From Agrobacterium larrymoorei (GTDB taxonomy: Bacteria > Pseudomonadota > Alphaproteobacteria > Rhizobiales > Rhizobiaceae): a stretch of DNA of 64,000 bases. Below the pieces are notes generated by a model. The model ran no database searches and had not been told where the DNA came from. It saw only the letters and a list, made by a program, of their open reading frames with translations. The stretch is taken from contig NZ_CP039691.1 of assembly GCF_005145045.1 (NCBI RefSeq), positions 62,001 to 126,000 of the forward strand, given 5' to 3'. The position numbers and the translations under genes were made by a program. Shown piece by piece: positions 53,210 to 62,028 of this stretch (positions within the stretch are counted from its first letter, which is position 1; every line of letters begins with the position of its first letter).

Positions 53210-55033
53210 TTGAGATACCGATGGATCGGCATCGTTTTGCTTTGCCTTGGAATTGGCGGCATCGCGCTGACCAAGGGAAGCGATCTTGTTGCCGAAAGCT
53301 ATTTCAACGAGGCTGCCGCACAGGGCGGCACGACGTTGCGGCTTGCGGTTTCAGCACTCGGTGGGCATCTCAACCGCTATGAGCCGCTTCCTGCCCTGAT
53401 GGCGGATCATGACGATATCGAGGAACTCGTCGCGCACCCGGATGATCAGCTGCTGCGCCAACGGGCCAATATCTACCTGAAATCCATCAACGACCTGCTG
53501 AAATCCTCCGACATCTACATCATGACGCTGGATGGCGAGACCATTGCGGCCAGCAATTATGACGGACCGGCAAGCTTCGTCGGCCAGAATTTCAGCTATC
53601 GGCCTTATTTTCAGGATGCCGCAAAAGGTCTGCAATCCCGCTTCTTCGCACTCGGCACAACGTCTCACAAGCGCGGCTATTATTTCGCATCGCCGATCCT
53701 TTTCAACGACGTGATCAAGGGCGTCATCGTCTTCAAGGTGGATATCGAAGGCATCGAATCCTCCTTCGGCAATGGTGAGAACCGCATTTTCGTCACCGAT
53801 CCCGAAGGCATCATCTTCATGACGGGAACGCCGGAATGGCTTTACTCCGCCATCCTGCCCCTGACGCCTGACAGGATTGCCCGCACCGAAGCCTCCCGCC
53901 GCTATGCCGATGCAAGGCTGAGCCAGCTTCCTGCCTCCGAAGGAGCCTTCGGCAGCCACCGGCTGATGACGATCAAGGAGGGCGAACAGGACCGCGAATA
54001 CCTTCTGCTGACCCAGCCCATGCCCGAAGCCGGGTGGACGGTAAACGTGCTGATGGACACAGGCTCCGTGCGCACGCAGGTCAAGACGATGATGATTGCC
54101 GCCATCCTCTGCCTCGGGCTGGCAGGCGCGGTGACTGCGGCCATGCTTCAGCGGCGCAGGCGACTGCGGGATCGGCTTGTCCATCAGGCGGAGGCGCAGG
54201 CAGAACTGGAACATCGCGTGGAAGAGCGCACAGCTGATTTGGCGCGGGTGAACCGTGACATTAAGCGCGAAATCGCGGAACGCCGCCAGACGGAAAAGCA
54301 GCTGCGCAAAACGCAGAAGGATCTCATTCAGGCAGGCAAGCTCGCAGCACTCGGCCAGATGTCGGCAGCGCTTTCGCATGAATTCAACCAGCCGCTTGCC
54401 GCTGCCAAGACCTATGCCGAGAGCGCCGCCCTATTGATTGAGCGGGGGCGCGTCGAGGAGGCAAGCTCCAACCTCTCGCGCATTTCCGCGCTCATCGACA
54501 GGATGGCGGCGATCAGTAAGCACCTGCGCAATTTCGCCCGCAAACCCAATGAACGTATTGGACCGGTGTCTCTGGATGCAGTGGTGGCCGATACGCTGGA
54601 GATAGTCAGCGCGCGGCTGAAGGCGGCGGATGCGGTTCTGCATGTCGATTTCGGGCCTGATCCGCTCTTCGTAAAAGCCGGGCCGGTGCGACTTCAACAG
54701 GTTCTCGTCAACGTCATCTCCAACGCTGCCGATGCGGTGGAAGGCCTCGAAGACCGGCGGATCGACCTTACGGCCAGCCGACAGGACGAGCGGATCGTGA
54801 TTTCAGTGCGCGACCGGGGACCGGGTGTACCGCCCGCGATCATGGAGCGCATATTCGACCCCTTCTTCTCCACCAAGGGCGTGGGCAAAGGGCTGGGGCT
54901 TGGCCTGTCCATCTCCTACAACATCGTGAAGGATTTCGGTGGGCGTCTTAGCGTCACCAATCTTGACGGCGGCGGCGCGCGGTTCGATATCGAACTGGCG
55001 GCGCAGGCGCCGATGGAGGTTGCGGCGGAATGA
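53210..55033 (+). CDS. DctB-like sensor histidine kinase
   Basis: 607 residues from the TTG at 53210, placed 10 bases after GGAGGG; a GTG at 53192 is an alternative start. Two membrane helices (about 6-24 and 290-310) flank a periplasmic double-Cache sensor (about 30-285, with FVGQNFSYRPYFQDAAKG and KRGYYFASP typical of DctB). A coiled coil (about 320-375) follows, then the His-box AALSHEFNQPLAAAKTYAES with the phospho-His, and the HATPase domain (NVISNAADA, DRGPGVPP, GKGLGLGLSIS). DctB senses C4-dicarboxylates. Here the neighbouring transporter is of the tricarboxylate Tct type, so the signal may differ. It overlaps the regulator gene by 4 bases. Confidence 0.92.
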   Translation: MRYRWIGIVLLCLGIGGIALTKGSDLVAESYFNEAAAQGGTTLRLAVSALGGHLNRYEPLPALMADHDDIEELVAHPDDQLLRQRANIYLKSINDLLKSSDIYIMTLDGETIAASNYDGPASFVGQNFSYRPYFQDAAKGLQSRFFALGTTSHKRGYYFASPILFNDVIKGVIVFKVDIEGIESSFGNGENRIFVTDPEGIIFMTGTPEWLYSAILPLTPDRIARTEASRRYADARLSQLPASEGAFGSHRLMTIKEGEQDREYLLLTQPMPEAGWTVNVLMDTGSVRTQVKTMMIAAILCLGLAGAVTAAMLQRRRRLRDRLVHQAEAQAELEHRVEERTADLARVNRDIKREIAERRQTEKQLRKTQKDLIQAGKLAALGQMSAALSHEFNQPLAAAKTYAESAALLIERGRVEEASSNLSRISALIDRMAAISKHLRNFARKPNERIGPVSLDAVVADTLEIVSARLKAADAVLHVDFGPDPLFVKAGPVRLQQVLVNVISNAADAVEGLEDRRIDLTASRQDERIVISVRDRGPGVPPAIMERIFDPFFSTKGVGKGLGLGLSISYNIVKDFGGRLSVTNLDGGGARFDIELAAQAPMEVAAE

Positions 55034-56388
55034 ACATGTCCCGCATATTGCTGATCGATGACGAAGAGGACTTGCGGCTTTCCACCGCGCAGGCGCTGGA
55101 GCTTGCGGGGCTCGACGTCGTCACCATTGAAAATGCCGACCATGTGTTTGAGTTGATCGGCTACAGTTTCGATGGTGTCATCGTCAGCGATATTCGAATG
55201 CCGGGCATGGACGGCATGACCTTGCTGCAAAAGGTGCGCGAACTGGACGCCGAAATTCCGGTCATTCTGGTTACGGGTCATGGCGATGTGCAACTGGCCG
55301 TCAGCGCCATGCGCAACGGCGCCTATGACTTCATCGAGAAGCCCTTCAGCATCCAGTATCTCGCAGGCATCATCAAACGCGCCATGGACCGGCGTGCGCT
55401 GGTGCTGGAAAACCGACGCCTGCGCGCAGTGGCAGGCAAGCGCGACGATCTGGAAACGCGCCTTCCGGGCCGCACGCAGGTCATGGTGGACCTGCGTTAC
55501 CGCATCCGTGCCATCGGTGCAGCAGATGCCGATACGCTGATCATCGGCGACACGGGGGCCGGTAAAGAAGTCGTCGCCCGCGCTCTTCACGATGTCAGCG
55601 CCCGCGCCGACCGGCCCTTCGTGGCCATCAATTGCGCGGCGCTGCCGCAGCATTTGATCGAAAGCGAACTCTTCGGCCATGAGGCAGGAGCTTTTCCGGG
55701 CGCGCTTCGCCCTCGTTACGGCAAGTTCGAACATGCACGCGGCGGGACTATCCTGCTGGATGAAATCGGCTCCATGCCATTCGAGATGCAAGGCAAGCTG
55801 TTGCGCGTTCTGCAGGAGCGAACCATCACAAGGCTTGGCTCCAATGAAACGGTTGAGCTCGACGTCCGCTTCATCGCCACCAGCAAGGTCGATCTGGCGC
55901 AGGAGGCACTCGCGGGACGCTTCCGTCAGGATCTGCTCTATCGCCTGAATGTCGCAACCGTGCATGTACCCTCGCTTGCCCAGCGGCGTGCCGATATCCC
56001 GCTGTTGTTTCTGCATCTCGTGCGGGAAGCGGCGGCGCGGTACGGCAGAGAGGACACCGAAGTTCCCTCCGACATCATTTCATCGCTGGCTATGCAGGAC
56101 TGGCCAGGTAACGTTCGCGAGTTGAGAAACGCTGCTGACAGATTCGTTCTCGGGCTGGATGGACAGCTTGCCGAAGGCGTACAGTCGGGTGATCTCTCGG
56201 CTCACGGCCTTTCGGCCAAGGTCGCGGAGTTCGAAAAGAGCATCCTCGCAAGAACAATTTCTGCCCATAAAGGCAATCTCAAAGCCGTCTATGAGACGCT
56301 CGGAATATCGCGTAAGACGCTTTACGAAAAGATGCAGAAATACGCGCTGACGAAACACGCTCTTGTCGAAGAAGACATGAAGAACTGA
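55030..56388 (+). CDS. DctD-like sigma-54-dependent response regulator
   Basis: 452 residues. A receiver domain (about 1-120) carries the acidic pair D10/D11 and phospho-acceptor D54 (VSDIRMPGMDG). An AAA+ sigma-54 activation domain (about 145-375) has Walker A GDTGAGKEVVAR and GTILLDEIGSM. The sigma-54 contact motif normally GAFTGA reads GAFPGA here (220-225), a substitution at the key Thr. A Fis-type HTH (about 405-445, KAVYETLGISRKTLYEKMQKY) binds enhancers. A palindrome downstream (56414-56431) resembles a DctD site, so tctCBA is the likely target. Confidence 0.9.
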   Translation: MNMSRILLIDDEEDLRLSTAQALELAGLDVVTIENADHVFELIGYSFDGVIVSDIRMPGMDGMTLLQKVRELDAEIPVILVTGHGDVQLAVSAMRNGAYDFIEKPFSIQYLAGIIKRAMDRRALVLENRRLRAVAGKRDDLETRLPGRTQVMVDLRYRIRAIGAADADTLIIGDTGAGKEVVARALHDVSARADRPFVAINCAALPQHLIESELFGHEAGAFPGALRPRYGKFEHARGGTILLDEIGSMPFEMQGKLLRVLQERTITRLGSNETVELDVRFIATSKVDLAQEALAGRFRQDLLYRLNVATVHVPSLAQRRADIPLLFLHLVREAAARYGREDTEVPSDIISSLAMQDWPGNVRELRNAADRFVLGLDGQLAEGVQSGDLSAHGLSAKVAEFEKSILARTISAHKGNLKAVYETLGISRKTLYEKMQKYALTKHALVEEDMKN

Positions 56389-56413
56389 TCCTGCGCATCT
56401 AGCTTTAGTGCGA

Positions 56414-56431
56414 TGGGTGGAAATCCACCCA
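56414..56431. promoter_or_regulatory. DctD-like enhancer palindrome upstream of tctC
   Basis: TGGGTGGAAATCCACCCA is a perfect 18-bp dyad. A half-site, GGAATCCACCCAT, repeats at 56452-56464. The architecture (outer GTG/CAC, inner GGAAATCC) resembles rhizobial DctD upstream activating sites. It lies about 180 bp before tctC, a normal enhancer distance. Confidence 0.6.
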
Positions 56432-56608
56432 CGTCTTGACGACGATGTTTCGGAATCCACCCATCCCGGCACATAAGGATGATCTTTTCCGATCTCGTCC
56501 TTTCCTATCCGTTGCACGGCGGATCGAGCCGATTGCAAATGGTCACACCCCGGCGGGCGCAGAGGAGTGCGTTTCGCCGCAGAGGCCATATTTCATCGGG
56601 AGGAAAAG

Positions 56609-57592
56609 ATGAAACTTCTGAAAACCGTCACGGGTGCCGTTGCTGCTGCTGCCGTATCACTGTTTGCGCTCTCCGCTGCCGCGCAGTCCTACCCAACCCG
56701 CAACATCACCATGGTCGTGCCTTTCGCCGCAGGCGGCCCGACGGATACGGTGGCGCGCCTTGTGGCGGAATCCATGGGCAAGGATCTCGGTCAGCAGATC
56801 ATCGTTGAAAATGTCGGCGGTGCCGGTGGCACGCTGGGTGCCGGTCGCGTGGCGGCGGCTGATCCGGACGGCTACACGATCCTTCTTCACCACATCGGCA
56901 TGGCGACCAGCGCGACGCTCTATCGCAAGCTCGCCTACGACACGACAAACGCCTTCGAATATGTCGGTCTGGTCACCGAAGTTCCAATGACGATCCTGTC
57001 GCGCAAGAACCTCGAGACCAATGATCTCAAGGGCCTGATCGACTATGCCAAGGCCAACAAGGACACGGTAACCGTTGCCAATGCCGGTATCGGCGCTGCC
57101 TCGCATCTCTGCGGCATGCTGTTCATGAGCGCCATCCAGACGCCACTCGTCACGGTGCCGTACAAGGGCACCGGCCCTGCCATGACCGATCTTCTCGGTG
57201 GACAGGTCGATATCATGTGCGATCAGACGACCAACACGACCAAGCAGATTCAGGGCGGCACCGTAAAAGCCTATGCCGTTACCTCTCCAAAGCGTCTCGA
57301 CGTTCTTCCGAACGTGCCGACCGCGGAAGAAGCTGGCCTTGCGAACTTCGAAGTCGGCATCTGGCACGGCGTCTACACGCCGAAGGGCACGCCTGCGGAG
57401 ATTAATGAGCGCCTGTCGAAGTCGCTTCAGGTCGCACTGAAGGATCAGAACGTGTCCGCACGTTTCGCCGAACTCGGCACCGTTCCTTCGCCTGAAGCAG
57501 ATGGCACGCCAGCCGCTCTGAAGGCGAAGCTGGAAAGCGAAATTGCGCGGTGGAAGCCGGTCATCGAATCCGCTGGCCAGTACGCCGACTGA
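56609..57592 (+). CDS. tctC: Tripartite tricarboxylate transporter substrate-binding protein TctC
   Basis: 327 residues from the ATG at 56609, preceded by GGGAGGAAAAG. A signal peptide (about 1-25, ending LSAAAQ) leads to the periplasmic Bug/TctC fold. YPTRNITMVVPFAAGGPTDTVAR (about 27-49), VENVGGAGGTLGA and YKGTGPAMTDLLGGQVD are typical. It binds citrate or another carboxylate and delivers it to TctA/TctB. It is the first gene of the tctCBA operon. Confidence 0.94.
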   Translation: MKLLKTVTGAVAAAAVSLFALSAAAQSYPTRNITMVVPFAAGGPTDTVARLVAESMGKDLGQQIIVENVGGAGGTLGAGRVAAADPDGYTILLHHIGMATSATLYRKLAYDTTNAFEYVGLVTEVPMTILSRKNLETNDLKGLIDYAKANKDTVTVANAGIGAASHLCGMLFMSAIQTPLVTVPYKGTGPAMTDLLGGQVDIMCDQTTNTTKQIQGGTVKAYAVTSPKRLDVLPNVPTAEEAGLANFEVGIWHGVYTPKGTPAEINERLSKSLQVALKDQNVSARFAELGTVPSPEADGTPAALKAKLESEIARWKPVIESAGQYAD

Positions 57593-57739
57593 TCATTCGC
57601 CAGCAACGGCGGCATCGACAGGTGCCGCCGGTTCGCTGTTTGCGGGCTGTTCCGCATAGCGCGATGAAACCCTATCGATCTTTCGAACTCTACAGACATC
57701 GAGCCTGATTTTCATGCCGATGCACAGGCGGGGACGACC

Positions 57740-58201
57740 ATGAAATCACAATCTATCGATGCCACAGAGGCAATCTGTGGTGCCATATTTATCTGCGCGG
57801 GCATCTTCTTTGCCCTGCAATCCTATGGGCTGGAACTGGGTACAGCCTTCCGCATGGGGCCGGGATATTTTCCCCTCGTTCTGTCCTTCATTTTAATTGC
57901 GCTCGGTGGGGTCATCCTGTTGCGTGCGGGCAAGGTTACGAATGAGGCTCTCGGTGCGATCGCCTGGCGCGGTATTTTTCTCATTCTGCCTGCACCGATC
58001 TTCTTCGGCTTCACGGTGCGTGGTCTCGGCTTCGTGCCTGCGCTGTTCTTCAGCGCGCTGATCGCCTCCTTTGCATCGCATAAGATGAAACCGCTCATGG
58101 CCGTCATTCTGTCCGCCGCCATCACGGTCTTCTCCGTTGCCGTTTTCAATTACGGTCTTGGCCTGCCTTTCCAGCGCTTCGGCCCCTGGCTCAATTTCTA
58201 A
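57740..58201 (+). CDS. tctB: Tripartite tricarboxylate transporter small membrane subunit TctB
   Basis: 153 residues with four hydrophobic helices, the expected topology. The FRMGPGYFPLVLSFILIALGGVILL segment (about 35-60) is characteristic of TctB. It lies between tctC and tctA with a short gap to tctA. Confidence 0.92.
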   Translation: MKSQSIDATEAICGAIFICAGIFFALQSYGLELGTAFRMGPGYFPLVLSFILIALGGVILLRAGKVTNEALGAIAWRGIFLILPAPIFFGFTVRGLGFVPALFFSALIASFASHKMKPLMAVILSAAITVFSVAVFNYGLGLPFQRFGPWLNF

Positions 58202-58211
58202 AGGTGGCGTC

Positions 58212-59717
58212 ATGGAACTCTTCGATAATCTGGCGCTCGGCTTCTACACCGCTTCGTCCATTCACAACCTGTTCTTCTGCCTGATCGGTGTTCTGCTCGG
58301 AACGCTGATCGGCGTGTTGCCCGGCATCGGCGCGACGGCAACGATTGCCATGTTGCTGCCGATTACCTTCCAGCTGGAGCCGGTCTCCTCGCTCATCATG
58401 CTGGCAGGCATCTATTACGGCGCGCAATATGGCGGCTCGACCACGGCGATCCTGATCAACATGCCGGGCGAATCCTCATCCGCCGTCACCGCCATCGATG
58501 GCTATCAGATGGCGCGCAAGGGTAAGGCGGGCGTGGCGCTGGCGATTGCAGCCATCGGCTCCTTCTTTGCCGGTACCGTTTCGACCTTCCTCGTTGCGAT
58601 CTTCGCGCCGCCACTGACGGCTATCGCGCTGGAATTCGGTGCTGCCGAATATTTCTCGCTGATGGTGGTCGGCCTCGTGTCTTCCATCGCGCTGGCCCAT
58701 GGTTCCATCGTCAAGGCGCTGGCCATGGTGGTGCTCGGCTTGCTGCTCGGTCTGGTGGGTACGGATATCTACAGCGGCACACCGCGCTTTACGCTTGGCA
58801 TCCGTGAATATGCTGATGGTCTGAACTTCGTTGCGGTTGCGGTCGGCGTCTTCGGTATTGCAGAAATCCTCCGCAATCTCGAGGATGAGAAGAGCCGTTC
58901 CGTACTGATGGCCAAGGTGGCAGGCCTTCTGCCCAGCAAGGAAGACTTCAAAAAGATGTTTGGCCCTGTCCTTCGTGGCACGGCCATTGGTTCGGCGCTT
59001 GGCATTCTGCCGGGTGGCGGCGCCATTCTTGCGGCCTTCGCTTCCTATACGGTTGAAAAGCGTGTTTCGAAGAACCCGGAAGAATTCGGCCACGGCGCGA
59101 TTGCCGGTGTGGCAGGCCCGGAATCGGCCAACAATGCCGGTGCGCAGACCTCGTTCATTCCGCTGCTGACGCTCGGCATTCCCGCCAATCCGGTCATGGC
59201 GCTGATGATCGGTGCGATGATCATTCAGGGCATCGTGCCCGGTCCGAATGTTGCAACAGAACAGCCAGCCCTCTTCTGGGGCATCATCGCCTCCATGTGG
59301 ATTGGCAACCTTATGCTGGTGGTTCTGAACCTGCCACTGATCGGGCTCTGGGTGAAGCTTCTGACGATCCCCTACTACGTGCTGTTCCCGATCATCATGG
59401 CCTTCTGCGCTATCGGGGTTTACAGCGTTAATTCCAACGTCTTCGATCTCTACGCCGTCGCCTTCTTCGGTTTCATCGGTTACGTGCTGGTGAAACTGCG
59501 CTGCGAGCCTGCACCATTGCTACTTGGCTTCGTGCTGGGACCGCTGCTGGAAGAAAACCTGCGCCGCGCTATGATCCTGTCTCGTGGTGATCCAAGCACC
59601 TTCGTCACTCGCCCGATCAGCGCGACGCTGCTGGTTATCGCTCTTCTGGTTCTCGTCGTCGTCTTCCTGCCAAGCGTGAAGAAGAAGCGCGAGGAGGTTT
59701 TCCAGGACGAGGGCTGA
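58212..59717 (+). CDS. tctA: Tripartite tricarboxylate transporter large permease TctA
   Basis: 501 residues from the ATG at 58212. About twelve helices form the DUF112/TctA permease. The family motif [20 protein letters not shown] (about 35-54) and its inverted partner [16 protein letters not shown] (about 264-279) are present. It imports the substrate with sodium or protons using the TctC-bound ligand. Confidence 0.95.
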   Translation: MELFDNLALGFYTASSIHNLFFCLIGVLLGTLIGVLPGIGATATIAMLLPITFQLEPVSSLIMLAGIYYGAQYGGSTTAILINMPGESSSAVTAIDGYQMARKGKAGVALAIAAIGSFFAGTVSTFLVAIFAPPLTAIALEFGAAEYFSLMVVGLVSSIALAHGSIVKALAMVVLGLLLGLVGTDIYSGTPRFTLGIREYADGLNFVAVAVGVFGIAEILRNLEDEKSRSVLMAKVAGLLPSKEDFKKMFGPVLRGTAIGSALGILPGGGAILAAFASYTVEKRVSKNPEEFGHGAIAGVAGPESANNAGAQTSFIPLLTLGIPANPVMALMIGAMIIQGIVPGPNVATEQPALFWGIIASMWIGNLMLVVLNLPLIGLWVKLLTIPYYVLFPIIMAFCAIGVYSVNSNVFDLYAVAFFGFIGYVLVKLRCEPAPLLLGFVLGPLLEENLRRAMILSRGDPSTFVTRPISATLLVIALLVLVVVFLPSVKKKREEVFQDEG

Positions 59718-59741
59718 GGCTGCCGAAATATTCGAGCTACG

Positions 59742-59772
59742 AAGGCCGGGCACATCGTGTCCGGCCTTTGTC
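59742..59772 (+). terminator. tctCBA terminator
   Basis: AAGGCCGGGCAC-ATC-GTGTCCGGCCTT forms a near-perfect 12-bp hairpin followed by TGTCTTGTTTGTT on the plus strand. Confidence 0.8.
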
Positions 59773-59827
59773 TTGTTTGTTGGGTATAAAGCTGCGAAAG
59801 CAGGGCTCAATAATAAAGGAGATATCC

Positions 59828-60040
59828 ATGGCAGAGGACAGCGAAGCGCGGATCATCGCTTTGGAAGAAACGGTGGCGCATCAGGCGAAGACGATCGAGG
59901 AACTGTCGGACCAGCTGGCCGAACAATGGAGAGTGGTGGAACAGACACGCGCCAAGCTCGACCGTCTGACCGAACGTTTCCTAAGCCTTGAGGAGCAATC
60001 GCTGGACGCGCCCGCAATCACCAAGCCACCGCATTATTGA
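59828..60040 (+). CDS. slyX: SlyX family protein
   Basis: 70 residues from the ATG at 59828, with AAGGAGA upstream. It is almost entirely one coiled coil (about 5-55, RIIALEETVAHQAKTIEELSDQL) and ends with the SlyX signature KPPHY. The function is unknown. It ends 10 bp before the DUF924 gene, with which it is probably co-transcribed. Confidence 0.9.
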   Translation: MAEDSEARIIALEETVAHQAKTIEELSDQLAEQWRVVEQTRAKLDRLTERFLSLEEQSLDAPAITKPPHY

Positions 60041-60050
60041 GGAGTATGCA

Positions 60051-60605
60051 ATGACGTCCGATTCCCTCCCCGTTTCCGCCGCCGACGTTCTGGCCTTCTG
60101 GAACGATGCTGGCCCCGACAAGTGGTTCAACAAGGACGCTCATTTCGATGCGAGCTTCCACGAACGCTTCTTCGAACTGCATTTCATGGCAGCGCGCCGG
60201 GAGCTGGATAGCTGGCTGGACAGTGCGGAAAGCAGCCTCGCACTCCTGCTTCTTCTCGATCAGTTCCCCCGCAACTGCTTTCGCGGCACGGCGCATATGT
60301 ATGCGACGGACCCGCTGGCACTGCATTATGCGGAGCAGGCAATGGCAAAGGGTCTCGATCAACAGATCGATGAAGAGCTGCGCATCTTCTTCTACCTGCC
60401 GCACATGCATTCAGAGAAGATCGAGGATCAGGAGCTTTGCTGCAAATTGTGCGAGCCGCTTGGTGAGCGTTGCCTGCCCTTTGCGATAGAACATCGGGAT
60501 ATCGTAAAGCGGTTCGGTCGCTTCCCGCATCGCAACGACATTCTTCTGCGCCCGACCACGCCGGAAGAAGAAGCCTTCCTTCGTGAGGGAGGCTTTGCGG
60601 GCTGA
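60051..60605 (+). CDS. DUF924 family protein
   Basis: 184 residues from the ATG at 60051, with GAGGAGT upstream. An all-helical, TPR-like fold is recognised from VLAFWNDAGPDKWFNKDAHFDASF at the N-terminus, LLLLDQFPRNCFRGTAHMYATDPLAL in the centre and FGRFPHRNDILLRPTTPEEEAFL near the C-terminus, all hallmarks of DUF924. The biochemical role is unknown. Confidence 0.92.
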   Translation: MTSDSLPVSAADVLAFWNDAGPDKWFNKDAHFDASFHERFFELHFMAARRELDSWLDSAESSLALLLLLDQFPRNCFRGTAHMYATDPLALHYAEQAMAKGLDQQIDEELRIFFYLPHMHSEKIEDQELCCKLCEPLGERCLPFAIEHRDIVKRFGRFPHRNDILLRPTTPEEEAFLREGGFAG

Positions 60606-60644
60606 TCGAGAGGGTTTCCGCGTTTCTTTGAGGCACGGAAATAA

Positions 60645-60689
60645 CGCATCGTCCGGATGCAAAACCGCTTCGTGCTTTTCTGGAAATGC
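60645..60689. repeat. Dispersed palindromic element, copy 4 (diverged)
   Basis: GCATCGTCCGGATGC opens an element containing AAAACCGCTTCGTGCTTTTC, close to the core at 7998-8044, and ends GAAATGC. It lies between the DUF924 gene and the convergent terminator. Confidence 0.5.
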
Positions 60690-60695
60690 TCTGAC

Positions 60696-60735
60696 AAAAA
60701 CGCCGCCTGTCTTTGAGAGACGGCGGCGTTTTTGA
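60696..60735. terminator. Convergent terminator between the DUF924 gene and dnaJ
   Basis: AAAAACGCCGCC and GGCGGCGTTTTT arms (with an inner GTCT/AGAC stem) give a long hairpin with A- and T-tracts on both sides, usable in both directions. Confidence 0.9.
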
Positions 60736-60755
60736 AATGCGATGATCCGACGGGA

Positions 60756-61895
60756 TCAGCCGTCGAAGAATTCCTTCATCCGGGCAAAGAAGCCGGTGGA
60801 TTCCGGATTGTTTTCCTTGGAGGAAATCTGCTCGAATTCCTGCAGCAGTTCGCGCTGGCGCTTGGTCAGCTTCTGCGGTGTTTCGATCTGGATCTGGATG
60901 TAGAGATCGCCCTGTTGTGCAGAACGCAGAACCGGCATGCCCTTACCCTTGAGGCGGAACTGTTTGCCCGCCTGCGTACCTTCCGGCACTGTCACACGCG
61001 ACTTCGTTCCGTCCAGCGTCGTTACATCGAAGGTGCCACCAAGCGCTGCCGTCGTCATGGAGATCGGCACCGCGCAGTATAGATCGGCGCCATCGCGCTG
61101 GAGGAACTCGTGCGGGCGCACCGATAGGAAGATGTAGAGATCACCCGAAGGGCCGCCGCGCATACCCGCTTCACCCTCACCCTGAAGGCGAATGCGGGTG
61201 CCGTCTTCGATACCGGCCGGAATGTTGACGGAGAGCGAACGCTCCTCCGTTACACGGCCCTGGCCGTGGCATTTGGTGCAGGGATCGGTGATCGTCTGGC
61301 CGCGACCGTGACAGGTCGGGCAGGTACGTTCGACCGAGAAGAAACCCTGCGCTGCACGCACGCGCCCAGAACCCTGGCAGGTGCCGCAGGTTTTCGGGCT
61401 GGTGCCCGGCTTTGCGCCGGAACCGGAACAGACATCGCAGGTTATGGATGTTGGCACCCTGATCTGCGCCGTCTTGCCGGCAAAAGCTTCTTCCAGCGAG
61501 ATTTCCATATTATAGCGCAGATCGGCACCGCGTTCGCGACCGCCGGAAGAGCGACGCGCACGTCCGCCACCCATCATCTCGCCGAATATGTCTTCGAAAA
61601 TATCGGAGAAGCCGCCACCGGCAAATCCGCCGCCGCCGAAGCCACCGCCTGCGCCGCCCATTCCGCCCTGTTCGAAGGCAGCATGGCCGAAACGGTCGTA
61701 GGCCGCCCGCTTCTGCGGGTCCTTCAGCGTTTCATAGGCCTCGTTGATTTCCTTGAACTTCTTCTCGGACTCGGCGTCATCAGGATTCTTGTCCGGATGG
61801 TACTTCATCGCGAGTTTGCGGAAGGCGCTTTTCAGCTCTTTTTCGTCAGCGGTTTTGCCAACGCCAAGTGTTTCGTAAAAGTCTGCTTTCGCCAT
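60756..61895 (-). CDS. dnaJ: Chaperone protein DnaJ
   Basis: 379 residues from the ATG at 61895. The J domain (about 1-70) has the HPD triad in [12 protein letters not shown] Gly/Phe-rich region (about 75-115) follows. The zinc domain (about 140-225) has four CxxCxGxG-type repeats: [27 protein letters not shown] and CTKCHGQGR. The C-terminal substrate domains complete a type I DnaJ. It stimulates the ATPase of DnaK. It is downstream of dnaK on the same strand across a structured 133-bp gap. Confidence 0.97.
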   Translation of the reverse strand: MAKADFYETLGVGKTADEKELKSAFRKLAMKYHPDKNPDDAESEKKFKEINEAYETLKDPQKRAAYDRFGHAAFEQGGMGGAGGGFGGGGFAGGGFSDIFEDIFGEMMGGGRARRSSGGRERGADLRYNMEISLEEAFAGKTAQIRVPTSITCDVCSGSGAKPGTSPKTCGTCQGSGRVRAAQGFFSVERTCPTCHGRGQTITDPCTKCHGQGRVTEERSLSVNIPAGIEDGTRIRLQGEGEAGMRGGPSGDLYIFLSVRPHEFLQRDGADLYCAVPISMTTAALGGTFDVTTLDGTKSRVTVPEGTQAGKQFRLKGKGMPVLRSAQQGDLYIQIQIETPQKLTKRQRELLQEFEQISSKENNPESTGFFARMKEFFDG

Positions 61896-61919
61896 CAATT
61901 AACAAGCCCCGGAAATGGA

Positions 61920-61990
61920 TTTCCGGCTGCCAGACAAAGATGATTTCAGGTTGAAACAACTTAAATCATCAGAGATTCGGGGCAGCCGGA
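61920..61990 (-). other. Nested inverted repeats in the dnaK-dnaJ intercistronic gap
   Basis: The outer arms TTCCGGCTGCC (61921 region) and GGCAGCCGGA (61981-61990) enclose an inner stem GATGATTT/AAATCATC. The fold would lie between the dnaK stop and the dnaJ start in the mRNA. There is no T-tract, so partial termination is less likely than RNA processing or stabilisation. Confidence 0.5.
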
Positions 61991-62028
61991 TTTTAGTCAA
62001 GCATCAATCTGGATTTCAAGAGCTGCGA

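Noticed and set aside
56468..56485. Sigma-54 promoter (-24/-12) in front of tctC
   Set aside because: GGCAC is present, but the -12 GC is replaced by TG at the required spacing, so it is reported only as a candidate in the findings and not as a feature.
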